From IMG/VR virus record IMGVR_UViG_3300026097_000009, positions 1 to 64,000 of that record: a stretch of 64,000 nt of DNA; one strand, given 5' to 3'. Of this stretch, positions 1-7,789 are shown in pieces. Positions within the stretch are counted from its first letter, which is position 1, and every line of letters begins with the position of its first letter. Both the position numbers and the translations under genes were made by a program. The stretch is from a virus. Below the pieces are notes generated by a model. It ran no database searches. It saw only the letters and a list, made by a program, of their open reading frames with translations, and was not told the DNA's origin.

Positions 1-354
1 TATCTGGCAGATGTCTGCGTGTCCGTTGATATGAAACAATAGGTTGACAAAATCTTCCTGCTCTAACAAATCCCATAGCGGCTCCTTATTCATAAGTTCT
101 ACAAGATGTTCTTCACTGCGAACTCCGTTGTATATACTTACATTTAAAAAGTCAAGTTTAAAGTAGTCTTTTTTATCTGCTTCTTTATGATCTAAAGAAC
201 ATAATCCGCTCAAAGGATCGTATGGAACTTTTTGCAGATAGACTCCAGTGTTATGCTTTTTGCTTTCACCGGCATCAATGCGCATTGCAGGAATATGTTT
301 AAATAACTTTAATGCCGTTTCTCTATCGGCAAAATCTATATCAATATCTGGCAC
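1..354 (-). CDS. DnaE-like (DNA polymerase III alpha-type) fragment, 3' end outside window
   Basis: The frame is open from a GTG at 354 to the window edge (118 codons seen). The first residues, MPDIDIDFADRE with GTG read as Met, match the conserved PDIDIDF signature of the catalytic domain of bacterial DNA polymerase III alpha. About 45 residues on, the stretch around KKDYFKLDFLN resembles the DnaE segment that follows. I chose GTG because the signature begins directly after it; it overlaps the end of the deformylase gene by 14 bases, as is normal in this operon. A protein starting at this motif would lack the PHP domain and part of the palm, so it is probably a DnaE-derived phage protein and not a replicative polymerase. 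The family assignment rests on two short motifs and is an inference. Confidence 0.5.
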   Translation of the reverse strand, partial: MPDIDIDFADRETALKLFKHIPAMRIDAGESKKHNTGVYLQKVPYDPLSGLCSLDHKEADKKDYFKLDFLNVSIYNGVRSEEHLVELMNKEPLWDLLEQEDFVNLLFHINGHADICQI

Positions 355-838
355 GACTTATCTTCTTTGATTTTTTAGAGGCTCGATCCCATTTTAATTT
401 CGAAACTCGATCTTTATATGTTATCCCATATAAATGATCCCATTCGTGCAAATAACACCTTGCACTGTAATCAGTAATTTTAGTAACTTGTTTTTCTAAG
501 TTTTCGTCATAAAATTCTGCTAAAATTTCTTTTGGCCTTTTTATTTTAACATAGATATCTGGAAAACTCAAGCATCCTTCATAATCATCTAGTTGTTCCT
601 CTGTATACTGTAACACAGTAGGATTAATGCAAATAGTAGAATTTTCTTTATTCATCCCCATAACAAACAGTTTGAGATCGATTCCAACCTGGCAAGCACT
701 CAAACCGATTCCGTTACTTGCTAACATGAGCTCGACCATCTGTTCTTTTAGTTCTTTTGGGTCCATTTGAGGATTTTCTAAATCAAAATCCTCCAATTCT
801 TTGTTAAGAATAGAACTCGGATAATAAACTAAGTTCAT
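341..838 (-). CDS. def: peptide deformylase
   Basis: This metalloenzyme removes the formyl group from the N-terminal formyl-methionine of new proteins in the cytoplasm. All three family motifs are present: GIGLSACQVG at residues 43-52, EGCLS at 87-91 (metal ligand Cys89) and HEWDH at 131-135 (ligands His131 and His135, catalytic Glu132). At 165 residues it is close to bacterial length with a short C-terminus. Its ATG overlaps the upstream stop as ATGA. Deformylases are known auxiliary genes of marine T4-like phages, where they are thought to keep host or organelle-type protein maturation running during infection. Everything needed for activity looks intact. Confidence 0.96.
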   Translation of the reverse strand: MNLVYYPSSILNKELEDFDLENPQMDPKELKEQMVELMLASNGIGLSACQVGIDLKLFVMGMNKENSTICINPTVLQYTEEQLDDYEGCLSFPDIYVKIKRPKEILAEFYDENLEKQVTKITDYSARCYLHEWDHLYGITYKDRVSKLKWDRASKKSKKISRARY

Positions 839-1254
839 AGTTTGCCTTCTGCTCTTAGTTGTGCTCTAATTTTTGTAGCACTTATGTCATGCATCTCTTC
901 ACCAAGATCGTGTTGTGTAAACGTGTAGCCAACCCCGCGACCATAACTAATATCAACTATATTAGGTACTTTCATGATAACATAATCTTTGTCACAGGTA
1001 AAGTCATGTTCTGCTAAACCTGCTTTAATATTTTCAACAACTGTATCATATTCAAACGGGTTATCTGTTTGTGCCGCTGTTCGGCCACCCCCTGCATCTT
1101 CTCCTACAATGCCTCCCACATCTCGAATCATAATACACACTTGTCCAGTTTCTGCAAATGCCTTTTTAAACAGAGCTGTATGTCCGTCGTGCCATGGCTG
1201 CCAACGTCCTAGCATCTGCGTAGTAGGCTTTTTCCAATCAAATGTCTTTTCCAT
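835..1254 (-). CDS. HxGH-type nucleotidyltransferase (cytidylyl/adenylyltransferase-like)
   Basis: A 139-residue protein of the HIGH nucleotidyltransferase superfamily. The nucleotide-binding motif is HDGH at residues 22-25 within GRWQPWHDGHTALF, and the C-terminal ISATKIR (124-130) corresponds to the family's ISxTxxR phosphate-binding motif. I start it at 1254 because a GGAG Shine-Dalgarno sits six bases upstream of that ATG; an upstream in-frame ATG at 1296 would give 14 extra residues and a longer overlap. It lies in one operon with a DUF2061 protein, an APS-kinase-like protein and a sulfotransferase, so a role in making an activated sulfate or sugar nucleotide is plausible. The substrate cannot be read from sequence; it lacks the classical Sat architecture, so ATP sulfurylase is only a hypothesis. 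Confidence 0.75.
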   Translation of the reverse strand: MEKTFDWKKPTTQMLGRWQPWHDGHTALFKKAFAETGQVCIMIRDVGGIVGEDAGGGRTAAQTDNPFEYDTVVENIKAGLAEHDFTCDKDYVIMKVPNIVDISYGRGVGYTFTQHDLGEEMHDISATKIRAQLRAEGKL

Positions 1255-1465
1255 CTTTAACTCCAAACTTAATATATTTGTACCATAGACGTTCATGTCC
1301 GTAGTATAGAATAAATTTAATAATCAAATCTGCTACAAATACTCCCCCTATTGCCTTGGGCGGTAAGCCGAATGCAAATGCTATTAAAGCGGTTGTAATA
1401 CTTGCTATTACCCGCCATGTAATTGCTTTGGCTAAATGTCTCTTTTTTTCAACTGCTCCGCTCAT
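1238..1465 (-). CDS. DUF2061 small membrane protein
   Basis: A 75-residue protein with two hydrophobic segments, roughly residues 15-34 (around TWRVIASITTALIAFAFG) and 40-54 (around VFVADLIIKFILYY), followed by the HERLWY segment typical of DUF2061. In bacteria this domain is found alone or attached to sulfate-activation proteins such as CysN/CysC; its function is unknown. Here it lies directly between the nucleotidyltransferase and the APS-kinase-like gene, overlapping the latter by four bases (ATGA). The location supports a functional link with sulfate activation at the inner membrane, which is an inference. Confidence 0.75.
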   Translation of the reverse strand: MSGAVEKKRHLAKAITWRVIASITTALIAFAFGLPPKAIGGVFVADLIIKFILYYGHERLWYKYIKFGVKDGKDI

Positions 1466-1881
1466 GCTATGGCTTCTTGTATTTGATTTCCGAGACTCAT
1501 TATTTCATCATCGGATAAATGTCTAACAACCTTAAAATGAACATGTCCTTTTGGTTCTTCAAATACCTTGTTCGTATCTTCGAATCTTCCTTCTTGTATG
1601 GTATCTACCCATACAATAATATCAGGTTTGAATAAATTTCTTGTAATTTCTGTCGGACAAACAAAATCACAAATCACTGTTCTTCCCTGATTTCTTTCGT
1701 AGTCTGCAATAGTTCTCATACGCATTGCTTGACGTTGTCTTGCTTCTTGACTGAATTCCCAGTCGTTTGCCATTTCGCGAACACGATCTGCATTATACCA
1801 TGCACAGTTTAAGTGTTTCTGCAATCTTTCTGCAAGCCATGTTTTACCTGACCCCGGCAGCCCCATAATTAATATTTTCAT
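1462..1881 (-). CDS. cysC: adenylylsulfate (APS) kinase-like P-loop protein
   Basis: A 139-residue P-loop kinase with Walker A GLPGSGKT at residues 7-14 and the NADRVR segment (about 30-35) in the place of CysC's DGDNVR. The conserved pattern of the helix that follows and the FxDTNKxFE segment near residue 108 are also CysC-like. APS kinases phosphorylate adenylyl sulfate to PAPS, the universal sulfuryl donor. At 139 residues it is clearly shorter than cellular CysC (about 200), lacking much of the C-terminal lid, so the exact substrate is uncertain and another small-molecule kinase remains possible. The gene immediately upstream is a PAPS-type sulfotransferase, which strengthens the PAPS assignment. 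Confidence 0.72.
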   Translation of the reverse strand: MKILIMGLPGSGKTWLAERLQKHLNCAWYNADRVREMANDWEFSQEARQRQAMRMRTIADYERNQGRTVICDFVCPTEITRNLFKPDIIVWVDTIQEGRFEDTNKVFEEPKGHVHFKVVRHLSDDEIMSLGNQIQEAIA

Positions 1882-2447
1882 CGTTTAACCTTTGTAAGAC
1901 TATCTGTTTTTAGTGCTGTACTTATTGCTTTTTTAGCATCGAATTTTACTTCTTGGAATAGATACATTTGTAATTCATTAATTTTTTGTACATTTTTACT
2001 TTTCATATCGTAGAAGTCCATTACAAATACATCCTCCACGGTTTTCCATTTTTCGATAATATTTCTAAAATTTGGATCCAAGTTTTTAGATTCTTTAGAT
2101 TTTCCAGCAATTCTAGCCCATGCGTCCCAACTTGCTTTGCATGTTTTTAAGTCGCGTAGCAACAAGATTTTTTTAAATCCAGATAATATCCGTTCCGATT
2201 TTGTACTATACTCTAGGTGAGAAACCGCAAACGAATTTTCTGATATCAAATTAACACTTTCGGATAACGGTGTTCTTACTTTAAGTTCTTTTAAATTTTT
2301 TCTTGAATAGTTTAAATCATCTAGATCTAGCTGAGTATAGTTATTTCCACGAATGTGCATACCTGTAAAATGCAAATCTAACTGCTGTAATAAATTTGCA
2401 CAAAGATATGTGCCTGCTTTAGGTTGACTAATAACAATAGTCTGCAT
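1878..2447 (-). CDS. PAPS-dependent sulfotransferase-like protein
   Basis: A 189-residue protein with the 5'-phosphosulfate-binding loop PKAGT at residues 9-13 (family PKSGTT) and a 3'-phosphate-binding segment LLRDLKTCKASWDAW at about 96-110 (family pattern RxxxDxxxSxY/W). The ATG at 2447 overlaps the upstream TGA as TGATG; the in-frame TTG just before it is not needed. Family members move sulfate from PAPS to hydroxyls or amines of sugars, lipids or proteins. It is immediately followed by an APS-kinase-like gene, so donor synthesis and donor use are co-transcribed. The acceptor is unknown; a surface glycan is likely given the glycan island further along. Confidence 0.75.
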   Translation of the reverse strand: MQTIVISQPKAGTYLCANLLQQLDLHFTGMHIRGNNYTQLDLDDLNYSRKNLKELKVRTPLSESVNLISENSFAVSHLEYSTKSERILSGFKKILLLRDLKTCKASWDAWARIAGKSKESKNLDPNFRNIIEKWKTVEDVFVMDFYDMKSKNVQKINELQMYLFQEVKFDAKKAISTALKTDSLTKVKR

Positions 2448-2662
2448 CAATGAATTTCTGTTGTTTCGAACAATAACAAAGGTAGGGTATCAGCTAATTG
2501 TTGAGCATACTCCTCGATTTCCTCATCGTCCTCGAACCCAGAAAATTTTACATAAATTGATTTGTCGTTTAACCCTGTTAAAACTTCAATTTCAATATCG
2601 TCGCGTGTAGAAATATAAGTTTCGTTTTCTAACAGTTCATCACCGGTTCTACTTTCAGTCAT
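2447..2662 (-). CDS. small acidic protein of unknown function
   Basis: A 71-residue strongly acidic protein (a cluster FEDDEEIEEYAQQLAD near residue 43), with no membrane segment or motif that I recognise. Four-base or shorter overlaps with both neighbours show it belongs to the same transcription unit. Small acidic proteins like this accompany uvsW in marine T4-like phages as I recall, but I cannot assign a role. Confidence 0.7.
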   Translation of the reverse strand: MTESRTGDELLENETYISTRDDIEIEVLTGLNDKSIYVKFSGFEDDEEIEEYAQQLADTLPLLLFETTEIH

Positions 2663-3342
2663 AAAATTTTAGCCTCTTTCACTATATCCTTCGTCAGTTG
2701 CTGGTCAGCTGGTAATTTTTTAAATCTAGTCAACCAGTATTGCGGATCAACGAACGGTCCTATTATTTCTAATTGCTCGTCGTTCATGTTTTGCAACATT
2801 TCTTTTCCGCTCTTTGTATTTAATATTAACCAAGGAGAAATCAAACCTTCTCTAATATCATGAACTGCTCTATTTAGATTTACATACTTGAAATAATGTT
2901 CCCAAGGTGCGTTGTTCTTATCGGACCAATCCATCATAGTTTTAATAGATCGCTGTATTGCACCGTCGGCTGGCTCACTGCGTATTAACTCTAGTAAGTA
3001 CGTTTCATACAATTCATCTCTACACCAGTGATCCAGTTTAACTCCACCAGTAAGAACAAAATTAATGAACTTTTCTGGATATATGGGATTTGTGTTAACC
3101 AAAAAGCTTCCAAATTTAATAAATGCTGTATAGTACGGGCTTGAAACAAAATCATCAAATGTTTTTTTCTTTCCTGCTTTTTGATTTATCTCATAAAATT
3201 TTTGATAAACTATCATGCCGTTTTGCACATGTTTTTCATTTTTGGCAAGGTATCGCCTCTTTTTTTCACAGACATGCACTGCCAAAGTTTTTTCTTTGAC
3301 AAAAGTTTTTCCACAATAATCACACTTATAACTTTGCGTCAT
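2659..3342 (-). CDS. zinc-finger-bearing phage protein of unknown function
   Basis: 227 residues. The N-terminus has a C2H2/C2HC-type finger: Cys7, Cys10, His23 and Cys25 in YKCDYCGKTF...AVHVC. The rest is helical with many aromatic residues (FDDFVSSPYYTAFIKFGSF, about 82-100) and no catalytic motif. It overlaps the next gene upstream by 17 bases and the next downstream by 4. I recall proteins of this build near uvsW in marine T4-like phages, always as unknowns. The finger suggests nucleic acid or protein binding; nothing more can be said. Confidence 0.75.
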   Translation of the reverse strand: MTQSYKCDYCGKTFVKEKTLAVHVCEKKRRYLAKNEKHVQNGMIVYQKFYEINQKAGKKKTFDDFVSSPYYTAFIKFGSFLVNTNPIYPEKFINFVLTGGVKLDHWCRDELYETYLLELIRSEPADGAIQRSIKTMMDWSDKNNAPWEHYFKYVNLNRAVHDIREGLISPWLILNTKSGKEMLQNMNDEQLEIIGPFVDPQYWLTRFKKLPADQQLTKDIVKEAKIL

Positions 3343-3790
3343 TGATTTCTTTTTTCGACCAACCGAGTTCTTCTAGATATTCTTTGATTTCTTTTGTTGA
3401 ATTAAGTTCAGCCATTAATTCAATATCTTCAATTTTTTTATCTGGGAATATTTTTAACAAAAAATCTACTTTTTTGTTTTTTTCTTTTTTAACTTTTATC
3501 CATTTGTGAAAATATATATTCCCAGAATCGTCACTGCAACTACATGCTATTTGCCAAAGAAGTTTAGGGTGTTTGTTAAGCAGTTCGAAAAGATTTTTAT
3601 TGAATCTTATATTCGTGTTTAAAAGCCAGTGTTCCTGTAACTCTCTACTTCCTTCGACACTGCTTAAATATCTGTTGAGTGTGAAGTAGACCACACTCTT
3701 TTTCTGTTCATCTGTAAGATCGTCCCATACACCTTTTGCGTTAAGGTCGATTGCTCCGAGTATTTCTTTAAGGGTTAGTTTTTCTGTCAT
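3326..3790 (-). CDS. conserved-looking phage protein of unknown function
   Basis: 154 residues, helical, starting MTEKLTLKEILGAIDLNAKGV. It contains a segment LNRYLSSVEGSRELQEHW (about 54-71), a Cys pair (CSCSD, about 109-113) and a Lys-rich stretch before an acidic C-terminal helix. The pattern of an NR-L-S segment followed by an FHKW segment loosely recalls T4-like gp62 clamp-loader small subunits, but the similarity is too weak to assign. It overlaps the next upstream gene by 23 bases, consistent with translational coupling. Confidence 0.7.
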   Translation of the reverse strand: MTEKLTLKEILGAIDLNAKGVWDDLTDEQKKSVVYFTLNRYLSSVEGSRELQEHWLLNTNIRFNKNLFELLNKHPKLLWQIACSCSDDSGNIYFHKWIKVKKEKNKKVDFLLKIFPDKKIEDIELMAELNSTKEIKEYLEELGWSKKEINDAKL

Positions 3791-4034
3791 CTCTTATTAG
3801 TATATAGGTTGTGTATAATTTGTCAAGTTGACTTTTTAATGTTGGATTATTTTTTGCTAATTCAAAAATTTCTTTCATTTCGCCAAGTTGAATTTCTCCT
3901 TTAGCTCTTGCAACAGCCGAAGGGTCACCTCCTGCAATCCATGGATCAATATCAGGACGATTAGGATAATCGCACCATACAACTTTGTCCTCCATGCGGT
4001 AACGAATTTCTTCTCCGGGAATTAGATCACCCAT
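3768..4034 (-). CDS. small protein of unknown function
   Basis: 88 residues, with a proline/tryptophan-rich middle (CDYPNRPDIDPWIAGGDPSA, about 21-40) followed by an amphipathic helix with alternating acidic and basic residues. There is no catalytic motif. It sits between the 2OG oxygenase gene (8-base overlap upstream) and the 154-residue protein. Short proteins with the GGDPxAVARAKGE pattern are, as far as I recall, common beside uvsW in marine T4-like phages. Confidence 0.7.
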   Translation of the reverse strand: MGDLIPGEEIRYRMEDKVVWCDYPNRPDIDPWIAGGDPSAVARAKGEIQLGEMKEIFELAKNNPTLKSQLDKLYTTYILIRDDRKTNP

Positions 4035-4641
4035 TGTGCTCTACCGAGTTATCACTTAAAAAATTAAAACTAAGACTTATTCTTCTATGATCTGTAGGGT
4101 TTTCTACCACCTTGTGTTCTAGCCATCCTGGGAACAAGATCAACTGTCCTTCTTTGGGCTTTACACCTATTTGTTCCTTACACTGTCCTCCCATACTTGC
4201 GGGAAACAATCCTAGGGAGGCAAACGGGATAGGATTTTTAAAAACGATTTCACCATCATTGCCGTTGGACTTATAATGATACACACCGCTTATAATAGAG
4301 TCGCAATGTTGATGAAATGTTTGTCCTTCGCCTTTGTCTGTAATATTGATCCAACTTTGATTCATAAAAATATTTCTTCTTATTATTGGTTGACATTCTG
4401 CATAGTACTTAGAAGCATTTTTACATATAAACTTGTAAAGATTTGAAAGATTGAAATCAGTAATGCTGTTCATTCTAGTTTCGATATTAGTCTTTACTTT
4501 GTCACTCCACCTATCAGGATTAGCAAATTGATCTTGCATAATTGTTCCCCAGTTTTTAGATATTTCATGATCTATAGAAGTTCTTTCTAACTGAGAAGCT
4601 TGAACAATATATATAGGCAACGAGAATACGGTACTTAACAT
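4027..4641 (-). CDS. 2OG-Fe(II) oxygenase family protein (TIGR02466-like)
   Basis: 204 residues. The cupin-type oxygenase core is visible: HQHCD at residues 110-114 gives the His/Asp metal pair (His112, Asp114), His176 in LFPGWLEHKV is the distal metal ligand, and Arg186/Arg187 before the SLSFNF strand fits the 2-oxoglutarate binder. The NQSWINI strand before the metal site is typical of the phage TIGR02466 group. Such enzymes hydroxylate or demethylate proteins, nucleic acids or small molecules; the substrate is unknown. Phages of this type often carry several; a second and unrelated-looking one is encoded at 48494-49087. Confidence 0.8.
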   Translation of the reverse strand: MLSTVFSLPIYIVQASQLERTSIDHEISKNWGTIMQDQFANPDRWSDKVKTNIETRMNSITDFNLSNLYKFICKNASKYYAECQPIIRRNIFMNQSWINITDKGEGQTFHQHCDSIISGVYHYKSNGNDGEIVFKNPIPFASLGLFPASMGGQCKEQIGVKPKEGQLILFPGWLEHKVVENPTDHRRISLSFNFLSDNSVEHNG

Positions 4642-5147
4642 TAGAACAACTTATCCAATTGTATAATTTCACTTTGTCTAGATATTTCTTTAACAAAGAA
4701 TGCACAATACGGACTAGGATCGTTGTTTAGTGGTACAGATAAAATTTGTCCGTTTTTCATCTTTGGAAAATACCATCTCACATCTTGATAGATATTTACA
4801 ATCTTAATTGGCAAATATTCACAATGATATCCGTTTATAGGATTAATACTCAGTGCAGTAAATCCTCGTTCATTAATTGATGTTAACGGCAAAACTTCAG
4901 GATCTAATCCGCTATCTGCATCAGCTACAACCATACTCCAGTCTAGAGGCATTTGAACTTCACTTCCTGCAATGTCTAACACAATAGCAGGACTGTTAAA
5001 ACTTTCTAAAAAAACAAGAGGCATGAAATAAAAATCAGGATCTGACGGATCGCTGTTGTCTAAAACACTAAACCTTGTGTCATCATCAATTTCTTCTGGC
5101 AATTCGTTTAAATCGAATGCACGATTATCTAAAGTGAGAATTTTCAT
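4641..5147 (-). CDS. conserved-looking uvsW-neighbour protein of unknown function
   Basis: 168 residues with a mixed beta-type sequence, an acidic N-terminus (EEIDDDTRFSVLDNSDPSDP, about 18-37) and an aromatic YFPKMKNG segment near residue 130. It has no recognisable catalytic motif, signal or membrane segment. It overlaps uvsW by four bases and is followed by the 2OG oxygenase with a one-base overlap, so all are translated from one message. I recall close relatives in this position in marine T4-like phages but no function. Confidence 0.72.
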   Translation of the reverse strand: MKILTLDNRAFDLNELPEEIDDDTRFSVLDNSDPSDPDFYFMPLVFLESFNSPAIVLDIAGSEVQMPLDWSMVVADADSGLDPEVLPLTSINERGFTALSINPINGYHCEYLPIKIVNIYQDVRWYFPKMKNGQILSVPLNNDPSPYCAFFVKEISRQSEIIQLDKLF

Positions 5148-6631
5148 ATATCAACCTTTTCAATAGTAAACGGGTAATTTGCTTCTTTGTAATACTTTTT
5201 ACGTTCTGTGAGATGTCGTTTAGCATATTTACAAGTAGAAGTAATATCCCAAATTTGGACAAAATCCTTGTCCTCTGCTTTTCGGATTCCTCGTCCGATA
5301 CTCTGTATTACCCTTACAAAACTCTTTCCAGGTTCGATAAGAACAAGATTAAAAATGCGGGGTATGTTAATTCCCACTGCGGCAACACCATAGGTTGCAA
5401 TAATAACTTTGTTTTTTGAAGTTTGAATTTCATCGTATTCGTCCTTTCTGTTTTCTAATTTAGTGCTTCCGTTAATGAACACACTATCTGATAGTCTTTC
5501 CTCAAGCATAGTCCCAGTGTTTACTCTGTTAATTAACACCAGTGTATTACCGTCGTTTCGTATCGAATCGATCTTGTTAGCAATCCAATCAATACGATCT
5601 GGATCTTTCACTAAGAAATCATATTCTTCTGCATAACTTCTAAATGTTCGTACATCTTTTGTTTGTAATATTTTAATATCCAGTTTAGCAAGAATATCTT
5701 TTTGTTGCAAGTCGTGAGCGGAGATTCGATTAATAACAGGACCAATGCCGACAAGAATTCCTTGAAACTCCCACTGTTCTTTAGGTATAGTTCCTGTAAG
5801 TCCCCATCGCACAGGACAGTTTCCTAAATTTTGTGTTAACAATTTTTTAAGGACATCCGCTTTGGCTTGGTGTACTTCGTCTACTATAACTGCGCCAACT
5901 CCTTCTAAAAATTCTGCCAACGTTAATACTTCTTCGTAATCTTTTGATTTTTTATCTAGGATATTAAGTGATTGCCATGTACAGATAGTATGTGTCTTGC
6001 CTAGTTCTTTTCTGTCCCCGAAGTATACTCCTACATCTAATCCACAGTTCTTATAATCTTCTTCAGTTTGAACTACTAAGCTTTTGTTCGGAACAATGAC
6101 TATTGTACGCCCGAACTTTTCGCACATATGACTCAATGTTGCGGTTATGATCGTTTTACCAGCGCCGGTTGCTACTTCTTGCAAGCTCTGTGGGTTCTCA
6201 GAAAAGTTTTTTATAACATCAACTTGATGATCTCGCAGAACAATAGGTTCGCCCGCCATTGGATGTCCTTTAGGCCAGCACACACCTTTATTTTTCCAAT
6301 AGTCTTCGTCAACTGCCTCAAATGTTAAGTCGTGTTGTTCTCTAAGATCTACTAACTCAATTTCATATCGATCTTTTTCAATTATCGGAAGTATAACATC
6401 TAAATGACAAAGATACCCAGTTCCGCCGATTCCGAAAAAACTCACAGTGCCGTCCCACCGTCCTAATTTAAATGCAGGCATATGACGAGCATACGGTAAT
6501 TCATACTTTAATTTGTTAGCAAGCTTTCGTCTAGTCTCAATGGCTAACCCTTCGACCTTTACGTTGACTTCGTCTTTAATAATTAATTTACAAGTTGACA
6601 ATTTTGTGATCTCTCCATGTTGTCGGCTCAT
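5144..6631 (-). CDS. uvsW: UvsW-type DNA/RNA-DNA helicase
   Basis: 495 residues of a superfamily 2 helicase. In order: an N-terminal substrate domain with the WDG signature (about 59-61), the Q-like RDHQ (133-136), Walker A ATGAGKT (154-160), DEVH box (251-254), motif III LTGT (278-281), and the C-terminal QSIGRGIRK arginine-finger motif VI. T4 UvsW unwinds R-loops and branches Holliday and fork structures, switching the phage from origin- to recombination-dependent replication. The start at 6631 lies 44 bases inside the preceding gene; an alternative TTG about 30 bases later has a better-placed GGAG but would remove only ten residues. Complete and typical in length. Confidence 0.95.
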   Translation of the reverse strand: MSRQHGEITKLSTCKLIIKDEVNVKVEGLAIETRRKLANKLKYELPYARHMPAFKLGRWDGTVSFFGIGGTGYLCHLDVILPIIEKDRYEIELVDLREQHDLTFEAVDEDYWKNKGVCWPKGHPMAGEPIVLRDHQVDVIKNFSENPQSLQEVATGAGKTIITATLSHMCEKFGRTIVIVPNKSLVVQTEEDYKNCGLDVGVYFGDRKELGKTHTICTWQSLNILDKKSKDYEEVLTLAEFLEGVGAVIVDEVHQAKADVLKKLLTQNLGNCPVRWGLTGTIPKEQWEFQGILVGIGPVINRISAHDLQQKDILAKLDIKILQTKDVRTFRSYAEEYDFLVKDPDRIDWIANKIDSIRNDGNTLVLINRVNTGTMLEERLSDSVFINGSTKLENRKDEYDEIQTSKNKVIIATYGVAAVGINIPRIFNLVLIEPGKSFVRVIQSIGRGIRKAEDKDFVQIWDITSTCKYAKRHLTERKKYYKEANYPFTIEKVDI

Positions 6632-7754
6632 ATTCCGCTATATGTACAACAATTGGCATGTGCCTTACCATTTGTTTTATAACAGCGTTTCTGTTTGGTA
6701 TCAAGTCGTTAGTGGAAAAAATATCAATGCTTATGTTTTTAGTGAAAATCCATTTTGGTATTTTATTTTTAAAAATTAAAACGTCTCCCTCTTCTATTTT
6801 TCCGCCTAACTCGTTTTCTTTAATCCACTCATTTATAGAACTATCTGCATTTTCTCTAAACCCTATTTTAATTTTTTTTGTAAAATTTGTATTCAATGAG
6901 ATATTATAAAACGTTTTCAACCATTTCAGAATGTGCTCGTCATCATATAACACAATAACAGCTTTGTTGTTAACGTGTTCAACCAGCTCGAAATATCTTA
7001 CCAGTTCGTTGATGTAGAACTGGTTAGTATCCGATGCAGTAAGTACAGAGAACATATCTTTTGAATTATTATTTAATTGTACTATACCCATAGTTTTAAG
7101 TAAAATTAAATTATTTTTTAATGAACTTGTTTTATTTTCGTTATAAAAATTATGGACATCTTCGTTACAGTTTTTTAAAATAATTTCACAATCGTCGACT
7201 ATAAATCCAGGGTATAGCGATTCTTCTTGGTTTAAAATTTCTTCATATTCTGCAACTAAATTTTCAAAACTAATATCAATCTCAAATTCGTTAGTCCTGC
7301 AAAACTCCTGAAAGTCCAATAGATTTATTTCATAAGGATTAAGAACGTTTATCTTTCTGTCTTTATCCCACGAATTTTGAAAATAATGCAAAGAATTTTT
7401 TAATAAAGTTTCAACAGTCTGTTTAAAATTAAAAGGGCACTTTAGACATATAACCGGACCGTCTTCGGTTTCTTCTACAAATACTTTTTTTGAATAATCT
7501 ATAGTTCTAAATTCATATTTCCATACAGCATTTTCTAGTAAATCATCAACGGTATATTTGTTCAAAGAACTTACGTCTTTATATTTTTCAATTAAACGAA
7601 TTACAAAGTTAGCTTGTTTTTCAGTAAGCTGATTATTAGAAGATATAATTCTATAAAAATTTAATATTGCATTCTGTTCGGTGCGAGGCCAGAATCTTAT
7701 ATCATGCTTTACTGCATCATAAAATTTTAGAAAAATATCTTCGAAATAGATCAT
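6588..7754 (-). CDS. uvsW-partner protein with HARP-like region, function unknown
   Basis: 388 residues, first gene of the uvsW transcription unit. Residues about 84-155 (TIDYSKKVFVEET...LKCPFNFKQTVETLLKN...WDKDRKINVLNPYE) follow the pattern of the HARP/SMARCAL1 substrate-recognition module: a strand, a PFN/PYN step, a helix, then WD-KxR and a closing helix. The remainder is mixed alpha/beta with no ATPase motifs. The 44-base overlap with uvsW suggests coupled translation and a role with the helicase in branch recognition or annealing. The HARP assignment is pattern-based inference. Confidence 0.65.
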   Translation of the reverse strand: MIYFEDIFLKFYDAVKHDIRFWPRTEQNAILNFYRIISSNNQLTEKQANFVIRLIEKYKDVSSLNKYTVDDLLENAVWKYEFRTIDYSKKVFVEETEDGPVICLKCPFNFKQTVETLLKNSLHYFQNSWDKDRKINVLNPYEINLLDFQEFCRTNEFEIDISFENLVAEYEEILNQEESLYPGFIVDDCEIILKNCNEDVHNFYNENKTSSLKNNLILLKTMGIVQLNNNSKDMFSVLTASDTNQFYINELVRYFELVEHVNNKAVIVLYDDEHILKWLKTFYNISLNTNFTKKIKIGFRENADSSINEWIKENELGGKIEEGDVLIFKNKIPKWIFTKNISIDIFSTNDLIPNRNAVIKQMVRHMPIVVHIAEYEPTTWRDHKIVNL

Positions 7755-7760
7755 TCTTTT

Positions 7761-7789
7761 ATATTAACACCTATTATGTTAAATATCAA
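7761..7789 (-). promoter_or_regulatory. sigma70-like promoter for the uvsW operon
   Basis: On the minus strand TTGATA (7784-7789) and TAATAT (7761-7766) are separated by exactly 17 bases, 7 bases before the ATG at 7754. The start codon's closeness to the -10 box would give a very short or absent leader. It is a plausible early/middle host-polymerase promoter, with two mismatches to consensus in the -35/-10 boxes overall. Confidence 0.45.

Noticed and set aside
1238-1465. Toxin or holin (small two-helix membrane protein)
   Set aside because: The sequence fits DUF2061, and its place inside a sulfate-activation-type operon is a better explanation than lysis or toxin-antitoxin.
3326-3790. gp62-like clamp-loader small subunit
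   Set aside because: Only a loose spacing of two short segments fits; no gp44 or gp45 gene is nearby, so the protein is left as unknown.
6588-6631. Frameshift joining the 388-residue protein and UvsW
   Set aside because: Both proteins have coherent ends and UvsW has a normal N-terminal domain from its own ATG, so a 44-base overlap of two genes is simpler.
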